Source: Tubulanus polymorphus
Lineage: Eukaryota > Nemertea > Palaeonemertea > Tubulaniformes > Tubulanidae
Direction of reading: 5' to 3'
NCBI RefSeq assembly: GCF_964204645.1
Contig: NC_134034.1
Span: forward strand, 2,822,072-2,886,071
DNA length: 64,000 nt
In this document: in pieces, positions 11,733 to 22,730 of the stretch
Layout of the letters: each line of letters opens with the position of its first letter
How positions within the stretch are numbered: the stretch's first letter is position 1
Notes under the pieces: generated by a model
The model's database searches: none
Told to the model about the DNA's origin: nothing
Seen by the model: only the letters and a program-made list of their open reading frames with translations
Made by a program: the position numbers and the translations under genes

Positions 11733-12433
11733 GTACGTACATTCTTTAGTGGGTTGATTCGTTTCGCTGGCTTCGTGTCGAACCATCGGTTATACAATTT
11801 TGTCTGATATACCATCAAAATCGGCGTCTTTCGAATTCATATTTGTGCTAAATCGGTACGGATCAAACCGCTAATTACTTAATTACTCGGGCTAATTAAT
11901 CGCTGAATGTGGTTTTGCCTCTTTTTTTCTTTTTGGCAGACCGTCGATAATCCATACACGAACGATTTCCTATATTTGTCGAATATAGGAAGTCAATTAA
12001 ATTGTTACATTAAAGGCAATCAATAATGAACTGTCGAACGTGTTGACTCTCTTTTCACTTATCAGAAAAAGAGCGACACAATTTTCAAAATCTAGTTTCT
12101 AGTTGTGTGAGTTAAACTATTGATCTAGTTCCGCAGTTCTGTGGGTCTAATTTGATTCTAGATCCAGTTTCACAGTTGTATGGGTTTAATTTGACTATCG
12201 GAAAAAATTTACGGTCTAAATAGAACCGAGTTTGGCGGAGTCTACTTTTGTTTTATTTTTTCAACGTTTCGACCTTTGGCCTGAAAAACCACATTACCGA
12301 TTACTCACAAGTGTGTGCACACGTGTGTGTGTGGTTGAGTGTGCGTGTGTGTGCGGTTGTGTGCGTGAGTAAAGTCTTCGCCTATTCCAGATTTCACTGT
12401 GTATAAGCTGAATATACATCGTTTCATTTCAGA

Positions 12434-13143
12434 ATGTTTACTAAAACTCTGCTCATAACCTTGGCCTTGTTTATGGTCGTTGGAGCTATGGCAGCCAATG
12501 AAGGTAATTCATGAGAATTGTTCCGTTCGAATGATGTTTTTTCTTTTTTCTTTTCTTTTTCACCTTAAAATAGGGAATTAGCCCGCTTATTTATTTGATT
12601 GGTAGATTTAGCTTGATTTTTTGATATGGTGTCCCTTACAAACCCACCACACCTGCCGGGAGACGTAATTGTGAAATGGGCGAGCGGCTACTAAAATACA
12701 TAGCTGTTCTTTGATTTGACCACAGGGTACCCGAAGCTGTTTTCTATTTTGCTCCCAGGGGTCGCTTTAAGGATGGGTTAGAGCTACGAGCAAGCTCGTA
12801 GGTTAGAGTTAGTCTTACCAGTTTTAATTGTATCACAGTTGCATTAAGTATGGATGTTCTGCGGGCCAGCGGCTCCTAATATTGACATCGCTATTCTCGG
12901 AATTATTCCCCTTTAGAGACCCCGGCGATGGGGCCAGATTAGTTAACAAAACACTGTGGATGTCTCTAACAGCCGACAGCCTGTGACTCGTTCAATAAAT
13001 GATCTTAATTTTTAGGTGATCGATTTAGAAAGAGAGGAATGCCATGCATTTGCCGTGGCAAGACCAGTACATTTTGGTGGTTGTCCACTGACAGTAGATG
13101 TTGCCCAGACACTGGCGGAAAATGCTGCCCGAACGATTTGTAA
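12434..13143 (+). CDS. Cysteine-rich secreted peptide gene, copy 4
   Basis: Signal exon 12433-12503 (ATG 12434) and mature exon 13016-13143 in phase 1, 65 codons, with the same six-cysteine spacing, STFWW core and PDTGGK loop as copy 3. Intron 1 carries a much shorter GT-rich microsatellite (12310-12365) than copy 3. The promoter and 5' exon at 11666-11732 are intact, and AATAAA signals follow near 13240. As complete as copy 3. The family resemblance to sea-anemone-type peptides is by cysteine layout and the basic cleavage site only. Confidence 0.72.
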
Positions 13144-15114
13144 TTTGAAACAAATAAAAAGAAACCTTTCATCGCGATCAGTTGCTGCAATACCATTTTC
13201 GGAAAAGGTCCTCAACAAAAAAAGAAACATTATTTGAAATAAATGCGGAATAAAAAATGATAATTAGCTATCTCACGCTAAATGTTCTTTTCTCGTGTTC
13301 ATTTTTGTATTCTCGCTGTCACATTTGTTTTCATATTTTCTTTTTTAATGGGAAAAATATCGTCGGCCAACCTGAACACTACACCTCTGTGGTGAAAGTC
13401 CTTGGCTCACAAACTGTTGCAGCAAATCATGATCTGTAATGATTCAGTATTTCGACGATTGTGGTGAATAAAGAATATCTACTCATGAAATCAAATCGGT
13501 TTACGGACCAGCTCGCCACAAGCTTTCAGTCCGGGACCGGCCAGGCGATTAGCTGTTTTATTGCGACAGTGTCACTGCGGGGCCAATCAATGGCGACGAT
13601 CAATTGAAAAAACCTTTGAATTGAGGGAAAACATCTCTCCCGAGATAAAAATAAACAGCGCTTCAAAAACATCTATTAATTCTGCCTAATGTCGAAATTA
13701 CTCCATACATGGGTCGGTGGACTGATGTGGATAACGATTAGCCCTAAGTTAATTCGGCCGCATGAGTGCGCTCTCTAATTAGATGTTGCCCGAACGATTT
13801 GTAATTTGGAACAAATAAAAAGAAACCTTTCATCGTCGGGTGCCACAATGGATACAACAAATGTGGCGAAAGTCCTTGGCTCACAACCCGCTGCGGCAAA
13901 TCATGATCTACAATGATTCACAATATTTCGACGATTCTGATGAATCAAAAACCTATATTCGTGTAATGATAATAATAGTAAAAGTAATGATAATAGTAAT
14001 GATAACAATATACTTTTTTATTTAACGAATCGACCGGTGGCAGATTATAACAAATACGGAAACTGGTGCGGTCAGGGAGGCAGTCAGGTTGTCCTTGATG
14101 AGATCGACAGGTATTCATTTATTAATAGTTATTTGCAAATAATAGTAATAATAATAATAATAATAACAATGATAATTCTAAATTATTTTCTTATTACTAA
14201 AACCATAATCTAAGCGCTATACATTTTAAAGACACGCAGTGTTAATTTTACAATTATGAATACGAACAGTAAGATTATTTATAACGGGGTTTAACAGATT
14301 CAACCGAAGGGGGGTGTCAGTTGCTCAAAAGTTTGTTAAAGATAACCGACGGATAAATACCATAACAATTAACTTTAACTTGTCACTATGCCAACTATCC
14401 ACTGGTTAACTCTGACCACCTCTTGAGCGACTTGGTCTCCTCTATGGGGAAAACTTTGTGAATAAGGACACATGGAGAGAAGCGTGCTTTCGATTGTGAT
14501 TGAAAATAACCAATACGGATGATCGTAACGCAAAAATAAAGATAGCATCGATGACCGGGATTCGAACCCGGGACATCCGTGTTCATCCTCGATAAACATA
14601 ACAGTCTGGTTTGACGGGGTTCGTCTGTTGCATGAAATTGAAATAGAAAAATTCCCAGTCTTTACGAAGTCAATATATTACTGGCGCTGATGACGATGTC
14701 AGCTGACATTACGTGATCGACGCGGCTTAGTCTGGGAAACAGATTACAATATATTATAGATACAGACAATTTGGGCGTGCCACATATTGTGATAATCACC
14801 GGGTTCAAAACGAGTATCATTCTTAAATTCTAACGAGTCATTATAGTTCATTCCACTATCGCCAAGGGAAAGTGATATATTAATTCTAACTGCCGTTATC
14901 CTCGTTTTAAAAATGTACTGTCGGCCGTGTTTTTGTATACGTCACAATGCAGTTGATGTTTAATTGCACAAGTCACTTAGTTCAGCCACTAGATTCGAAT
15001 AGTCGGCGAATTCGATTTACCTGATCAATTCGGTTGAATTTTAGTAAACCTATTTATTGCGCGGTTACTTTCTCATAATGTACGAATCTAGAACAATTAG
15101 ATTGGTCGAATAAC

Positions 15115-15201
15115 TATAAAAACGCACATATACGAAATCATATAGCGATATCATGTAGCGAATATCATTGCTTGCAAGTCTCGTCTGCAATACGTGATAA
15201 G
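15115..15201 (+). promoter_or_regulatory. TATA box and 5' exon of degenerate peptide copy 5
   Basis: TATAAA at 15115-15120 and the conserved TTGCTTGCAAGTCTCGTCTG exon ending GATAAG at 15201. It is followed at once by GTGTCTTAATTTTAG, the acceptor of the mature exon: only 15 bp separate the former donor and acceptor, so both introns and the signal exon are gone. Confidence 0.6.
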
Positions 15202-15216
15202 GTGTCTTAATTTTAG

Positions 15217-15347
15217 GAGATCGGATTAGAAAAAGAGGAATAGCATACACGTGTCGCAACAAGCCGAGTACATTTTGGTTCGCGTCCGTGGACGAGAGAT
15301 GTTGCGTAGTAGCTTGGGGAAGGTGCTGTGCGAACGATTTGTTTTGA
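15217..15347 (+). pseudogene. Degenerate mature-peptide exon, copy 5
   Basis: The exon keeps the phase, the RKR site, a STFWF core, both CC pairs and an in-frame stop (TGA, two codons later than the position in other copies). The first cysteine codon has become TAC (Tyr), leaving five cysteines, so one disulphide partner is lost. The loop before the last pair reads VVAWGR. There is no signal exon, because the 5' exon is fused almost directly to this exon by deletion. It is the most diverged copy. I judge it dead as a secreted peptide, though the frame itself is not interrupted. Confidence 0.65.
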
Positions 15348-15494
15348 GATTAAGGAACAGGAGCCTATAACCAATCGTTGCTGCAATAACTTTTTTGGGG
15401 GGGGAATCTTGTCCATTTGAAACCAATAAAGAGTAAACGCAATAGAAGTCTTTTCGAAGTATTGATTTCGACGGCCGCTCTCCAGTCACCCATA

Positions 15495-15860
15495 TCTCAA
15501 CTCATCCTCCACCGGCAGGGATTCGAACCTGATGGCATCGAGATTGCCACGGCACGAAACCCTGCCATAATCGACCGTGTGCGCAGATACATGCGCAGTT
15601 CAGATGATGTGATTTTTAGCCAATCATAAATCCCGTTTTATTTTAGCCCGGGTTTTTCCATTTATAGTTCTTCCTTGAAATTTGCCTCAACGATTATACA
15701 ACGAGCAATCTGATTGGTGCCGCCAGTTTTCGTTCGGAAAGCTGCGCATGTACCTGCGCACCCGGTCTTCTGATGCAGGGGTTCGTGCCGTGGCTGAGTG
15801 TAGCGATGCCATCAGGTTCGAGTCTCAGCAGAGGGAGGATGATCTCAACTGGACTTCTAC
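15495..15860. mobile_element. Pair of inverted tRNA-derived SINE heads around a shared core
   Basis: At 15508-15570 (minus) and 15770-15845 (plus) there is a tRNA-like head. The plus copy has an A-box-like TGGCTGAGTG and a B-box GGTTCGAGTC. Between them lies ~190 bp including CAATCTGATTGGTGCCG. The element at 60690-61000 contains the same core and heads in the opposite overall orientation, so head-core-head appears to be one mobile unit. Confidence 0.65.
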
Positions 15861-16403
15861 TTAAAGTTACACGATCAATAACACCCAATCAGTCGCTTGC
15901 CTATTCCGGCCATCCTCGCTAGCCGGAGTTGGTTCAGGCTTATTTAGTGACACATCTAACGAGCAGAATCAAAATAATTGAACTTATGAATAAAAGGGAA
16001 AATCGACCATATTTCGAAGATGAAAATTGAAGAAATGGATTTATTCTGATTATAAATTCAGACTTAACCAGATATTGGGGAGACTCTTCTAAATTCCTCA
16101 AATAGACTGGATGACAATCGATTTTCTCTGGTGAGTAGTAAACAATAGGGTATGTAAAGGTAAGGCTATAAATAGTCTAAAAGTTCCTTCACCGATCGGT
16201 TTGTGCGGCTAGCGCATACGGCTAGTACGCTACGCTCGCTCTCTGGGGTCTGCGTGTTAATGATTTCACAGCAATTTTCTCTGATTTTGACTAAGTCGTG
16301 CAGTGTACCAAAAATCAGAAAATCTCAGTCAACATGGTACAACTTGCAGTAACAATAGTTTATTCAGCCATATTGCCATCTGCTGTTCATACTAAAGCCT
16401 GCA
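15861..16403. other. No gene recognised
   Basis: Unique-looking AT-rich intergenic sequence between the SINE pair and the 3' end of the LINE. No coding or RNA signal seen. Confidence 0.5.
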
Positions 16404-16593
16404 TAATTACGATTACGATTACAATTACGATTTATTAACACTCCAACCATTTCCATGGTATATGGAGGAAAACTATTACACATGTATATACAAATATTTA
16501 CAAAACAACACTGAAGTGATTAAAATTTAGAGAATGGAAACGTAACAAAATATATATATATATATACATCAACTATTTACAATACTATATATA

Positions 16594-19500
16594 CTATTGG
16601 AGGGATCTATATACATCTAAGCCGGTCTTAATGAATTTAGCTAAGTTGACCGTTGGGTTTTTCAGAATATCAAGGGTATTAAAGGTATTCAAATTCAAAA
16701 AGTTTTTGCGTTGTTCGTTAAGTAAGGTACTGTCAAACAGAAAATGGGATTCGTCACCTAAAGTATTACAAGTGGGGCATATTCTATCGGCTCTGTCTAA
16801 ATGAAGGTTTGAAAATTTGTTCACAGGTAAAATATAGGACCCGACCCTAAATTCAAATGAACTAGTTCCTAAGTCATCACCAAGTTCTATTATATACTTC
16901 TCTAACCTAATATCATTTTTATATTGCCTAAAGTTAGTGTATATCGGATTAGTATTTATGGCAGATACAGTTTCTTGAAGGTGCTGGTCACGGAGTATCT
17001 GTTTTATTCGTTTTGAAAAAGATTTACTGTTAGTCATGAATTGCTGCGTCCAAATGCAGGACAAACCACAGTCATCAGACGTTTTCTTTATATATGATAA
17101 CCAAGGGCTCTTAAATTTATCCCTTAAAAATAAATTGAAAGATATTTTATAGAGTATTGAATTAAGTTTGGTTTGCTTTCCAGATACTGTTTTCACCCAA
17201 AAGTTAATCATCCTGCGTCTAACATCTATATTCAAAGGGTAACGTCCTAGCTCTGATTAAACTTGTAAGTTGCGAGAATATTTCGTCACTTTCATTAAGA
17301 TTTTACAGAAGAAGCAATGAATATTTTCTAATAAATCAAGATTTTCATATCCCCAGATCTCACACCCATACATGGCTATTGGAGCAACACACGTATCAAA
17401 TAATTTAAACATAACATCTATGGGCAATTTCAAACGTCTGCCTTTTTGAACGATCGAAAACATAGCTCTGATAGCTTTATCGTAAAGATACTTTTTTGCC
17501 TTAGCAAAGTTACCATTCCAATTGAATTTTACTCCGAGATAAACATAATCTTCAACTACCTCTAACTCTTGATCACCAAACATAAATTTCGAAATCGTTT
17601 TTATCCGGGATTTACTTCGCGCAAATACTAGTACTTTAGTTTTCTCTGGGTTAACAGTGAGACCATTAGCCGCGCAATATTCAAATAAGGTATCTAAGTG
17701 TAGCTGAAGAGATTTCTCATCCTCAGCAAAAATAACTGTATCATCTGCGTATAGTATTATGAATAAATTCAGTAAAGTATCAATATCCTGATCACGATTC
17801 AAATTTAGTTTTTCTATAAATGACAAAGTCGGTTTTCCACGATCAATGAAAAATTCTTCAATGTCGTTTAAGAATAACGAAAAGAGGATAGGTGAGAGAT
17901 TTTCGCCTTGTCTTAAGCCTCTATCAGCTGCAAAGTATTGTGACGTGCAACCATTTAATTCAACACGTGATTTTATGGAGTTATACATATTTTTGACCAC
18001 ATTGAAAAAGTTTCCATTAACATTGTTAGCAATTAATTTTCGCCATAACTTTACCCTACAAATCGAGTCGAAAGCTTTCTTAAAATCAACAAAGGCGCAA
18101 AAAAGTCTTCTTCCCTGACAAAGATACAGCTCTACGATTGTTTTAAGCGTGTAAATATGATCAATGGTGGAATATTTCGATCTAAAGCCAGCCTGGGCTT
18201 CACTTATAATGTGATTCGTATCTAGAAATGTTGACAATCTTTGATTTAGGATACTTGTAAATAATTTACCAAGACAGCTAACTAAGGTAATACCTCTATA
18301 ATTATCAGGATTAGAGGGATCGCCATTCTTTTTGAAAATGGGTTTGATGACGCCTATAGACCACATCTCTGGAACATATCCTGTTTTAAGAACTAAATTG
18401 AATAATTTTTGTAATATATCAACTAAAAACGGATACTGACTAACTCCCAACAGCTCATTCGTGATTCCATCAATGCCTGGGGCCTTATTGTTTTTGAGTA
18501 AAGAGATAGCCTTAATTACCTCATCACTGGTTATATCACTGTTCATAATATAATTGTCATAGACAGGATGGTCACCCACGTCTGGGGGCTCATCACCGTC
18601 ATCGGTTTCATTGTTAACATTATTCAAATCATTTAATCTCATAAAATGTTCAAGAAAAATATCAATATCTATATTAGCCTCATTATTTTTTGTTCCGCTC
18701 GCAGAGTTTAGCATCGACCAATACTTTTTTGGGTTATTAATTTCGCATTCTCTCAATTCCTTAATAAATTCATCCTTTTGTTTCTTCTTATTTTCTCGGA
18801 TGACCTTTTTATAGTTTTTAGACGAGTTCTTAAGGGATTCAAAATTGGAAAGGGTAGGGCAACCCCTATATCTTTTTTTCATATAATTATATTTCTTCTG
18901 TGCATCTCTACAGTCCCTGCCAAACCATCTGTTGCGGACCGGTTTTTTGCAGTTATTACTTTTCCTACTTTTTCTATGGTACATCAAATTACACTCATCA
19001 GCACTTGATAATAAAGAAGATACAAATCTATCGGTAAGTCCATTAATGTCATCTGGCGATTGATTTCCTAGATCTTGCAACCCGTCCAACAGTAACTTAT
19101 CTAAATCATTATCTCGTAATCTTGATTCTACATTCAGGAAAAATTGATTTGATCTAGTACTGACCCACCTAATTGAAGTTTTAAAGTTCGCGTGTTCATT
19201 ACCCCTTTCATTATCGCTAGCAATGGTGTCCCTAGAATTCGTATACACGCACAGATTAATAGGATTATGTCCATCACATAATAATGGGTCAAAAGGCATT
19301 ATTTCAAAGTCCTCAACATAACCAAACAGTTCTAAATCACACACAAAATAATCGATGACACTAGTGTTCCTAAAAGTATAATTACCTGTCTGATCATTGC
19401 CACATCTGCCATTGAGGATAATTAGTGAATGGTTCTTACACAAATCTATAAGTTGATAGCCTGTATTATTCTTTCTTTTGTCCTGATTATTTCTAGTAGT

Positions 19501-19611
19501 GGGAACGCCTAAATTAATCAATGAGTCAACAATAGGGTCTAAGTTATCATCTTGAATTATCTGATTATCAGGTTCCAAAAAGTCTGGCATACAAGCGGTG
19601 TGAGCATTAAA
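16594..19611 (-). pseudogene. LINE ORF2: end of endonuclease, reverse transcriptase, C-terminal domain
   Basis: The reading frame is open for about 1000 codons except one in-frame TAA at 17257-17259, inside the conserved (stop)SELGRYPL segment, where a Tyr codon would fit. N-terminal to C-terminal: the last third of the endonuclease (IDYFVCD, DGHNPI); RT motifs KAPGIDGITNELL, NYRGITLVSCLGKLF, AGFRSKYST, FVDFKKAFDSI, GLRQGENLSP and the catalytic YADD near 17740; then YVYLGVKF; and after the stop a C-x2-C...H-type region (RICPTCNTLGDESHF). The protein would nick DNA and reverse-transcribe its own RNA. The single stop and the insertions make this copy inactive, but little else is decayed, so it is young. 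Confidence 0.85.
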
Positions 19612-20025
19612 TGAGGAGAGAATCCCACAATGATAATAAAAAGTCCGAAAATGAAACTTCGAGATAGTAGTTTATTCAACGTTTCGACTATATCCTAATA
19701 GTCATCTTCAGGAATAATGAGATACTACAGAAATATGAGATATATATACAATCCAGGGACAAAGAGACTAATTCAAGTAATCAGAGATGATACAAACTAA
19801 AGGAAAATTAACATAGAAACAGTAACACGCTAAAATAGATTAAAGGGAAGCAAACTAAGGGGTGATTATAAACAACAATAGTGAGTATAAATATAAATGA
19901 AACTTAAAGTCAGTAGTAAAAAGAAAGACAAACTAAGGGGCACTTAAATTAAAACAAAGGTGAATACAAGTTAAGTCAGAGACGAAATTGATGAGAGAAC
20001 AAATAACAAATAATCAAAGGGGAAA

Positions 20026-20880
20026 TCAAGTGTTGAGTTTAACCAGTTTACAGAGGAATTTTGATATAAGTTTATTATGGGGTGAAAAACCATTGTTAAG
20101 GTTTACAACGTTGTTCGAATTTTCAATAATTAATGCAGATTCCAAAATATGTCTTCTAGTTTTATCGCTGCAAGGGTATACTAATTCAGCATTAACAAAA
20201 TCAAAATTGTGTGAAGTCTGAAAAACATGACTAGCAACTCCGCTTTCAGGTTTAAAGTTTTTTACATCTAATTTATGCTCTTTTATGCGTTGATTAAGAT
20301 TCCGACCTGTTTCTCCTATATATACTTTGTCGCAAACTTTACAAGGTATTTTATAAATTCCACAGTTTAGGGATTCGGTTTTCGGTTTGTTGTTAATCAA
20401 TATGTTACTGAGTTTATTATTGTATTTAAAGATGAGTTGTTTATTTAGTGACCGAAGAGAAACTTTAGAATTCTCGAGGAAAGGTACATACGGTACAATG
20501 ATAGGCTGTTTGTCGGTAGCCAAAGTAGGAGTTCTAAGGTTGTTATTTCTAAAATGCGTAGTACGAGCTTTAAGTAGAGCTTTTTTCAATAGGAAATCGG
20601 GGTAGGCAAGTTTTTTGAGAGATTGGTTAATATGGTGAATTTCATCGGGTAGAAATGAGGGGTCGCAAATTCTCAAAGCGCGAAGAAATAATCCTTGAGC
20701 TAAACCAAGTTTAATATCCGGAGAAGTAAAAGAGAAGTAATGGAGGTAGGATTCAGCGTTGGTAGGTTTCCTATAAACCGCGAATTTCAAAAAGGATCCA
20801 CAGTTAAAAATCAAAACATCCAGAAAAGGTATTTTATTATTAGATTCCCATTCATACGTAAAAGCCAGAGACGGGTAAAG
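20026..20880 (-). pseudogene. Penelope-like protein, C-terminal RT region plus GIY-YIG (minus arm)
   Basis: The frame is open from the palindrome through FTYEWESNNK, IPFLDVLI and YRKPTNAESYLHY, the signature downstream part of Penelope-like reverse transcriptase. It continues to the GIY-YIG endonuclease (CGIYKIPCKVCDKVYIGETG, then RNLNQRIKEH) and a TAA-type stop at 20026. The catalytic N-terminal two thirds of the RT are missing (5' truncation at the palindrome). GIY-YIG in this family nicks target DNA for insertion. Intact where present but not able to move alone. Confidence 0.85.
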
Positions 20881-20915
20881 GGAGTTTAAACTCCCTTTAC
20901 CCGTCTCTGGCTTTT
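20860..20915. repeat. Perfect 56-bp palindrome at the Penelope junction
   Basis: The 28-base arms meet at GTTT|AAAC with no spacer. They form the centre of the roughly 2-kb inverted duplication and could extrude as a cruciform. Confidence 0.95.
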
Positions 20916-20947
20916 AACAACCTTTTAACAACCTTAGAACTCCTACT

Positions 20948-21445
20948 TTGGCTACCGACAAACAGCCTATCATTGTACCGTATGTACCTTTCCTCGAGAA
21001 TTCTAAAGTTTCTCTTCGGTCACTAAATAAACAACTCATCTTTAAATACAATAATAAACTCAGTAACATATTGATTAACAACAAACCGAAAACCGAATCC
21101 CTAAACTGTGGAATTTATAAAATACCTTGTAAAGTTTGCGACAAAGTATATATAGGAGAAACAGGTCGGAATCTTAATCAACGCATAAAAGAGCATAAAT
21201 TAGATGTAAAAAACTTTAAACCTGAAAGCGGAGTTGCTAGTCATGTTTTTCAGACTTCACACAATTTTGATTTTGTTAATGCTGAATTAGTATACCCTTG
21301 CAGCGATAAAACTAGAAGACATATTTTGGAATCTGCATTAATTATTGAAAATTCGAACAACGTTGTAAACCTTAACAATGGTTTTTCACCCCATAATAAA
21401 CTTATATCAAAATTCCTCTGTAAACTGGTTAAACTCAACACTTGA
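20948..21445 (+). pseudogene. Penelope-like protein, GIY-YIG end (plus arm)
   Basis: A near-exact inverted copy of the last ~165 codons of the minus arm, including the GIY-YIG motif and the conserved Arg/Glu region. Between the palindrome and this frame about 300 bp present in the other arm (FTYEWES to the RKPT region) are deleted. The junction shows a doubled TTTTAACAACC, suggesting a microhomology-mediated deletion. Confidence 0.85.
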
Positions 21446-21892
21446 TTTCCCCTTTGATTATTTGTTATTTGTTCTCTCATCAATTTCGTCTCTGACTTAA
21501 CTTGTATTCACCTTTGTTTTAATTTAAGTGCCCCTTAGTTTGTCTTTCTTTTTACTACTGACTTTAAGTTTCATTTATATTTATACTCACTATTGTTGTT
21601 TATAATCACCCCTTAGTTTGCTTCCCTTTAATCTATTTTAGCGTGTTACTGTTTCTATGTTAATTTTCCTTTAGTTTGTATCATCTCTGATTACTTGAAT
21701 TAGTCTCTTTGTCCCTGGATTGTATATATATCTCATATTTCTGTAGTATCTCATTATTCCTGAAGATGACTATTAGGATATAGTCGAAACGTTGAATAAA
21801 CTACTATCTCGAAGTTTCATTTTCGGACTTTTTATTATCATTGTGGGATTCTCTCCTCATCGCGTCAACACGGATATTGTGTTCTACCTATC

Positions 21893-22720
21893 GTGAGCAT
21901 TAAAGTCACCAGAAATTAACACATTGAAATCATACTCAACTTTCAATTGCAATAACTCTATTTCAATTTCTCTGATAGCTATTTCTGAATAATAACGACT
22001 ATTTTCTGGAGGAATATAAATTACACCTAAAAGTACATGTTTGTCGCGATTAAATAAATCTTTATCTAATAAATACCAAGATACAAACTGAGAGTCAGTC
22101 GAAATTGGTTTTATTTTATTTTTCATGAACTTCCTATATATGATACCGACGCCACCTGATCCTTTTTTTGAAAACTTTTTCCTATTTTTAAAGTGCGCCA
22201 TATGGGAGGCGGGCAAGCTACAACCTAAATTACCGTCTAAATCATCTAAGTGAGTTTCAGTTAGACATGTGATGTCATTATCACGATAGGTAAAACACAA
22301 TATCCGTGTTGACGCGATGAGGAGAGAATCCCACAATGATAATAAAAAGTCCGAAAATGAAACTTCGAGAATGAAGATGAATAATGAATAATGAAGATGA
22401 CTTATTCCTGAAGATGACTATTAGGATATAGTCGAAACGTTGAATAAACTACTATCTCGAAGTTTCATTTTCGGACTTTTTATTATCATTGTGGGATTCT
22501 CTCCTCATGTGATGTCATTATTGCTAATAAATTCACAGAATTCTGGGATATCGAGTTTAGCTATAAGGCCACATACATTCAGCGTAGAAAACTTTAATGA
22601 TGATTTGATACAAGGAATTTCACTTATGTTTGCTGCGTTTGCTGTACTAGTTACATTTTGCTTATTTATAGATAGGTGGCAGCGCCACCTTACACACAGT
22701 TATAAGGGTAAAAACAATAC
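21893..22720 (-). pseudogene. LINE ORF2 N-terminal endonuclease part
   Basis: Minus-strand pieces outside the 22282-22505 insert carry the start of the endonuclease (FSTLNVCGLIAKLD near 22560-22600), the catalytic Glu segment CLTETHLDD, VIYIPPENS and the SGDFNAH motif. The last is cut by the larger Penelope-like insertion and continues at 19611. No ATG is seen upstream; the frame meets a TAA in the CTTATAACTG area near 22700, so the true N-terminus is lost or different. Confidence 0.75.
22282..22505. mobile_element. Short Penelope-family insertion made only of inverted ends
   Basis: A 224-bp insert in the LINE endonuclease, flanked by a 14-16 bp duplication (TGTGATGTCATTAT at 22268-22281 and 22508-22521). 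It consists of one Penelope terminus (GATAGGTAAAACACAATATC to AAACTTCGAG), a short spacer with ATGAATAATGAAGATGA repeats, and the opposite terminus ending CTCTCCTCA. There is no coding sequence. Confidence 0.85.
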
Positions 22721-22730
22721 TTAATGTTAG

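Larger units (their letters stand above)
5074..14770 (+). repeat. Tandem segmental duplication of the peptide locus (period 3.7-3.9 kb)
   Basis: Homologous blocks begin at about 5074, 8945 and 12665, each in intron 2 of the peptide gene. Equivalent sites are 3867-3869 bp apart between the first two blocks and about 3719 bp between the next two; the shorter microsatellite at 12.3 kb accounts for much of the difference. Blocks one and two are nearly identical over kilobases. Block three carries more substitutions and small indels and loses similarity near 14770. Each block carries the last exon, 3' flank, a tRNA-like segment and, in the first two, the promoter and signal exon of the next copy. 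Confidence 0.9.
19612..21892. mobile_element. Penelope-like element, head-to-head inverted duplication, inserted in the LINE
   Basis: A 2281-bp insert flanked by GTGAGCATTAAA (19600-19611 and 21893-21904). A minus-oriented copy fills 19612 to ~20887. A plus-oriented, internally deleted copy fills ~20888-21892, and the two arms are near-identical for about 0.9 kb. Both carry the RT C-terminus and/or GIY-YIG domain and end in the same terminal block (AATCCCACAATGATAATAAA, AAGTCCGAAAATGAAAC). The arms meet in a perfect 56-bp palindrome. The right edge adds a short CGCGTCAACACGG extension also seen in the insert at 22282. Confidence 0.88.
16404..22730 (-). mobile_element. Non-LTR retrotransposon (LINE), interrupted by two Penelope-like insertions
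   Basis: A minus-strand LINE with an apurinic-type endonuclease, reverse transcriptase and C-terminal zinc-knuckle-like region. Its 3' end carries (GTAATC)n-type hexamers (16404-16432), as in several LINE clades. Removing the inserts at 19612-21892 and 22282-22505, both flanked by target-site duplications, restores continuity of the endonuclease. The 5' limit is uncertain; coding similarity stops near 22720. Clade (CR1/L2-like or related) not resolved. Confidence 0.85.
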
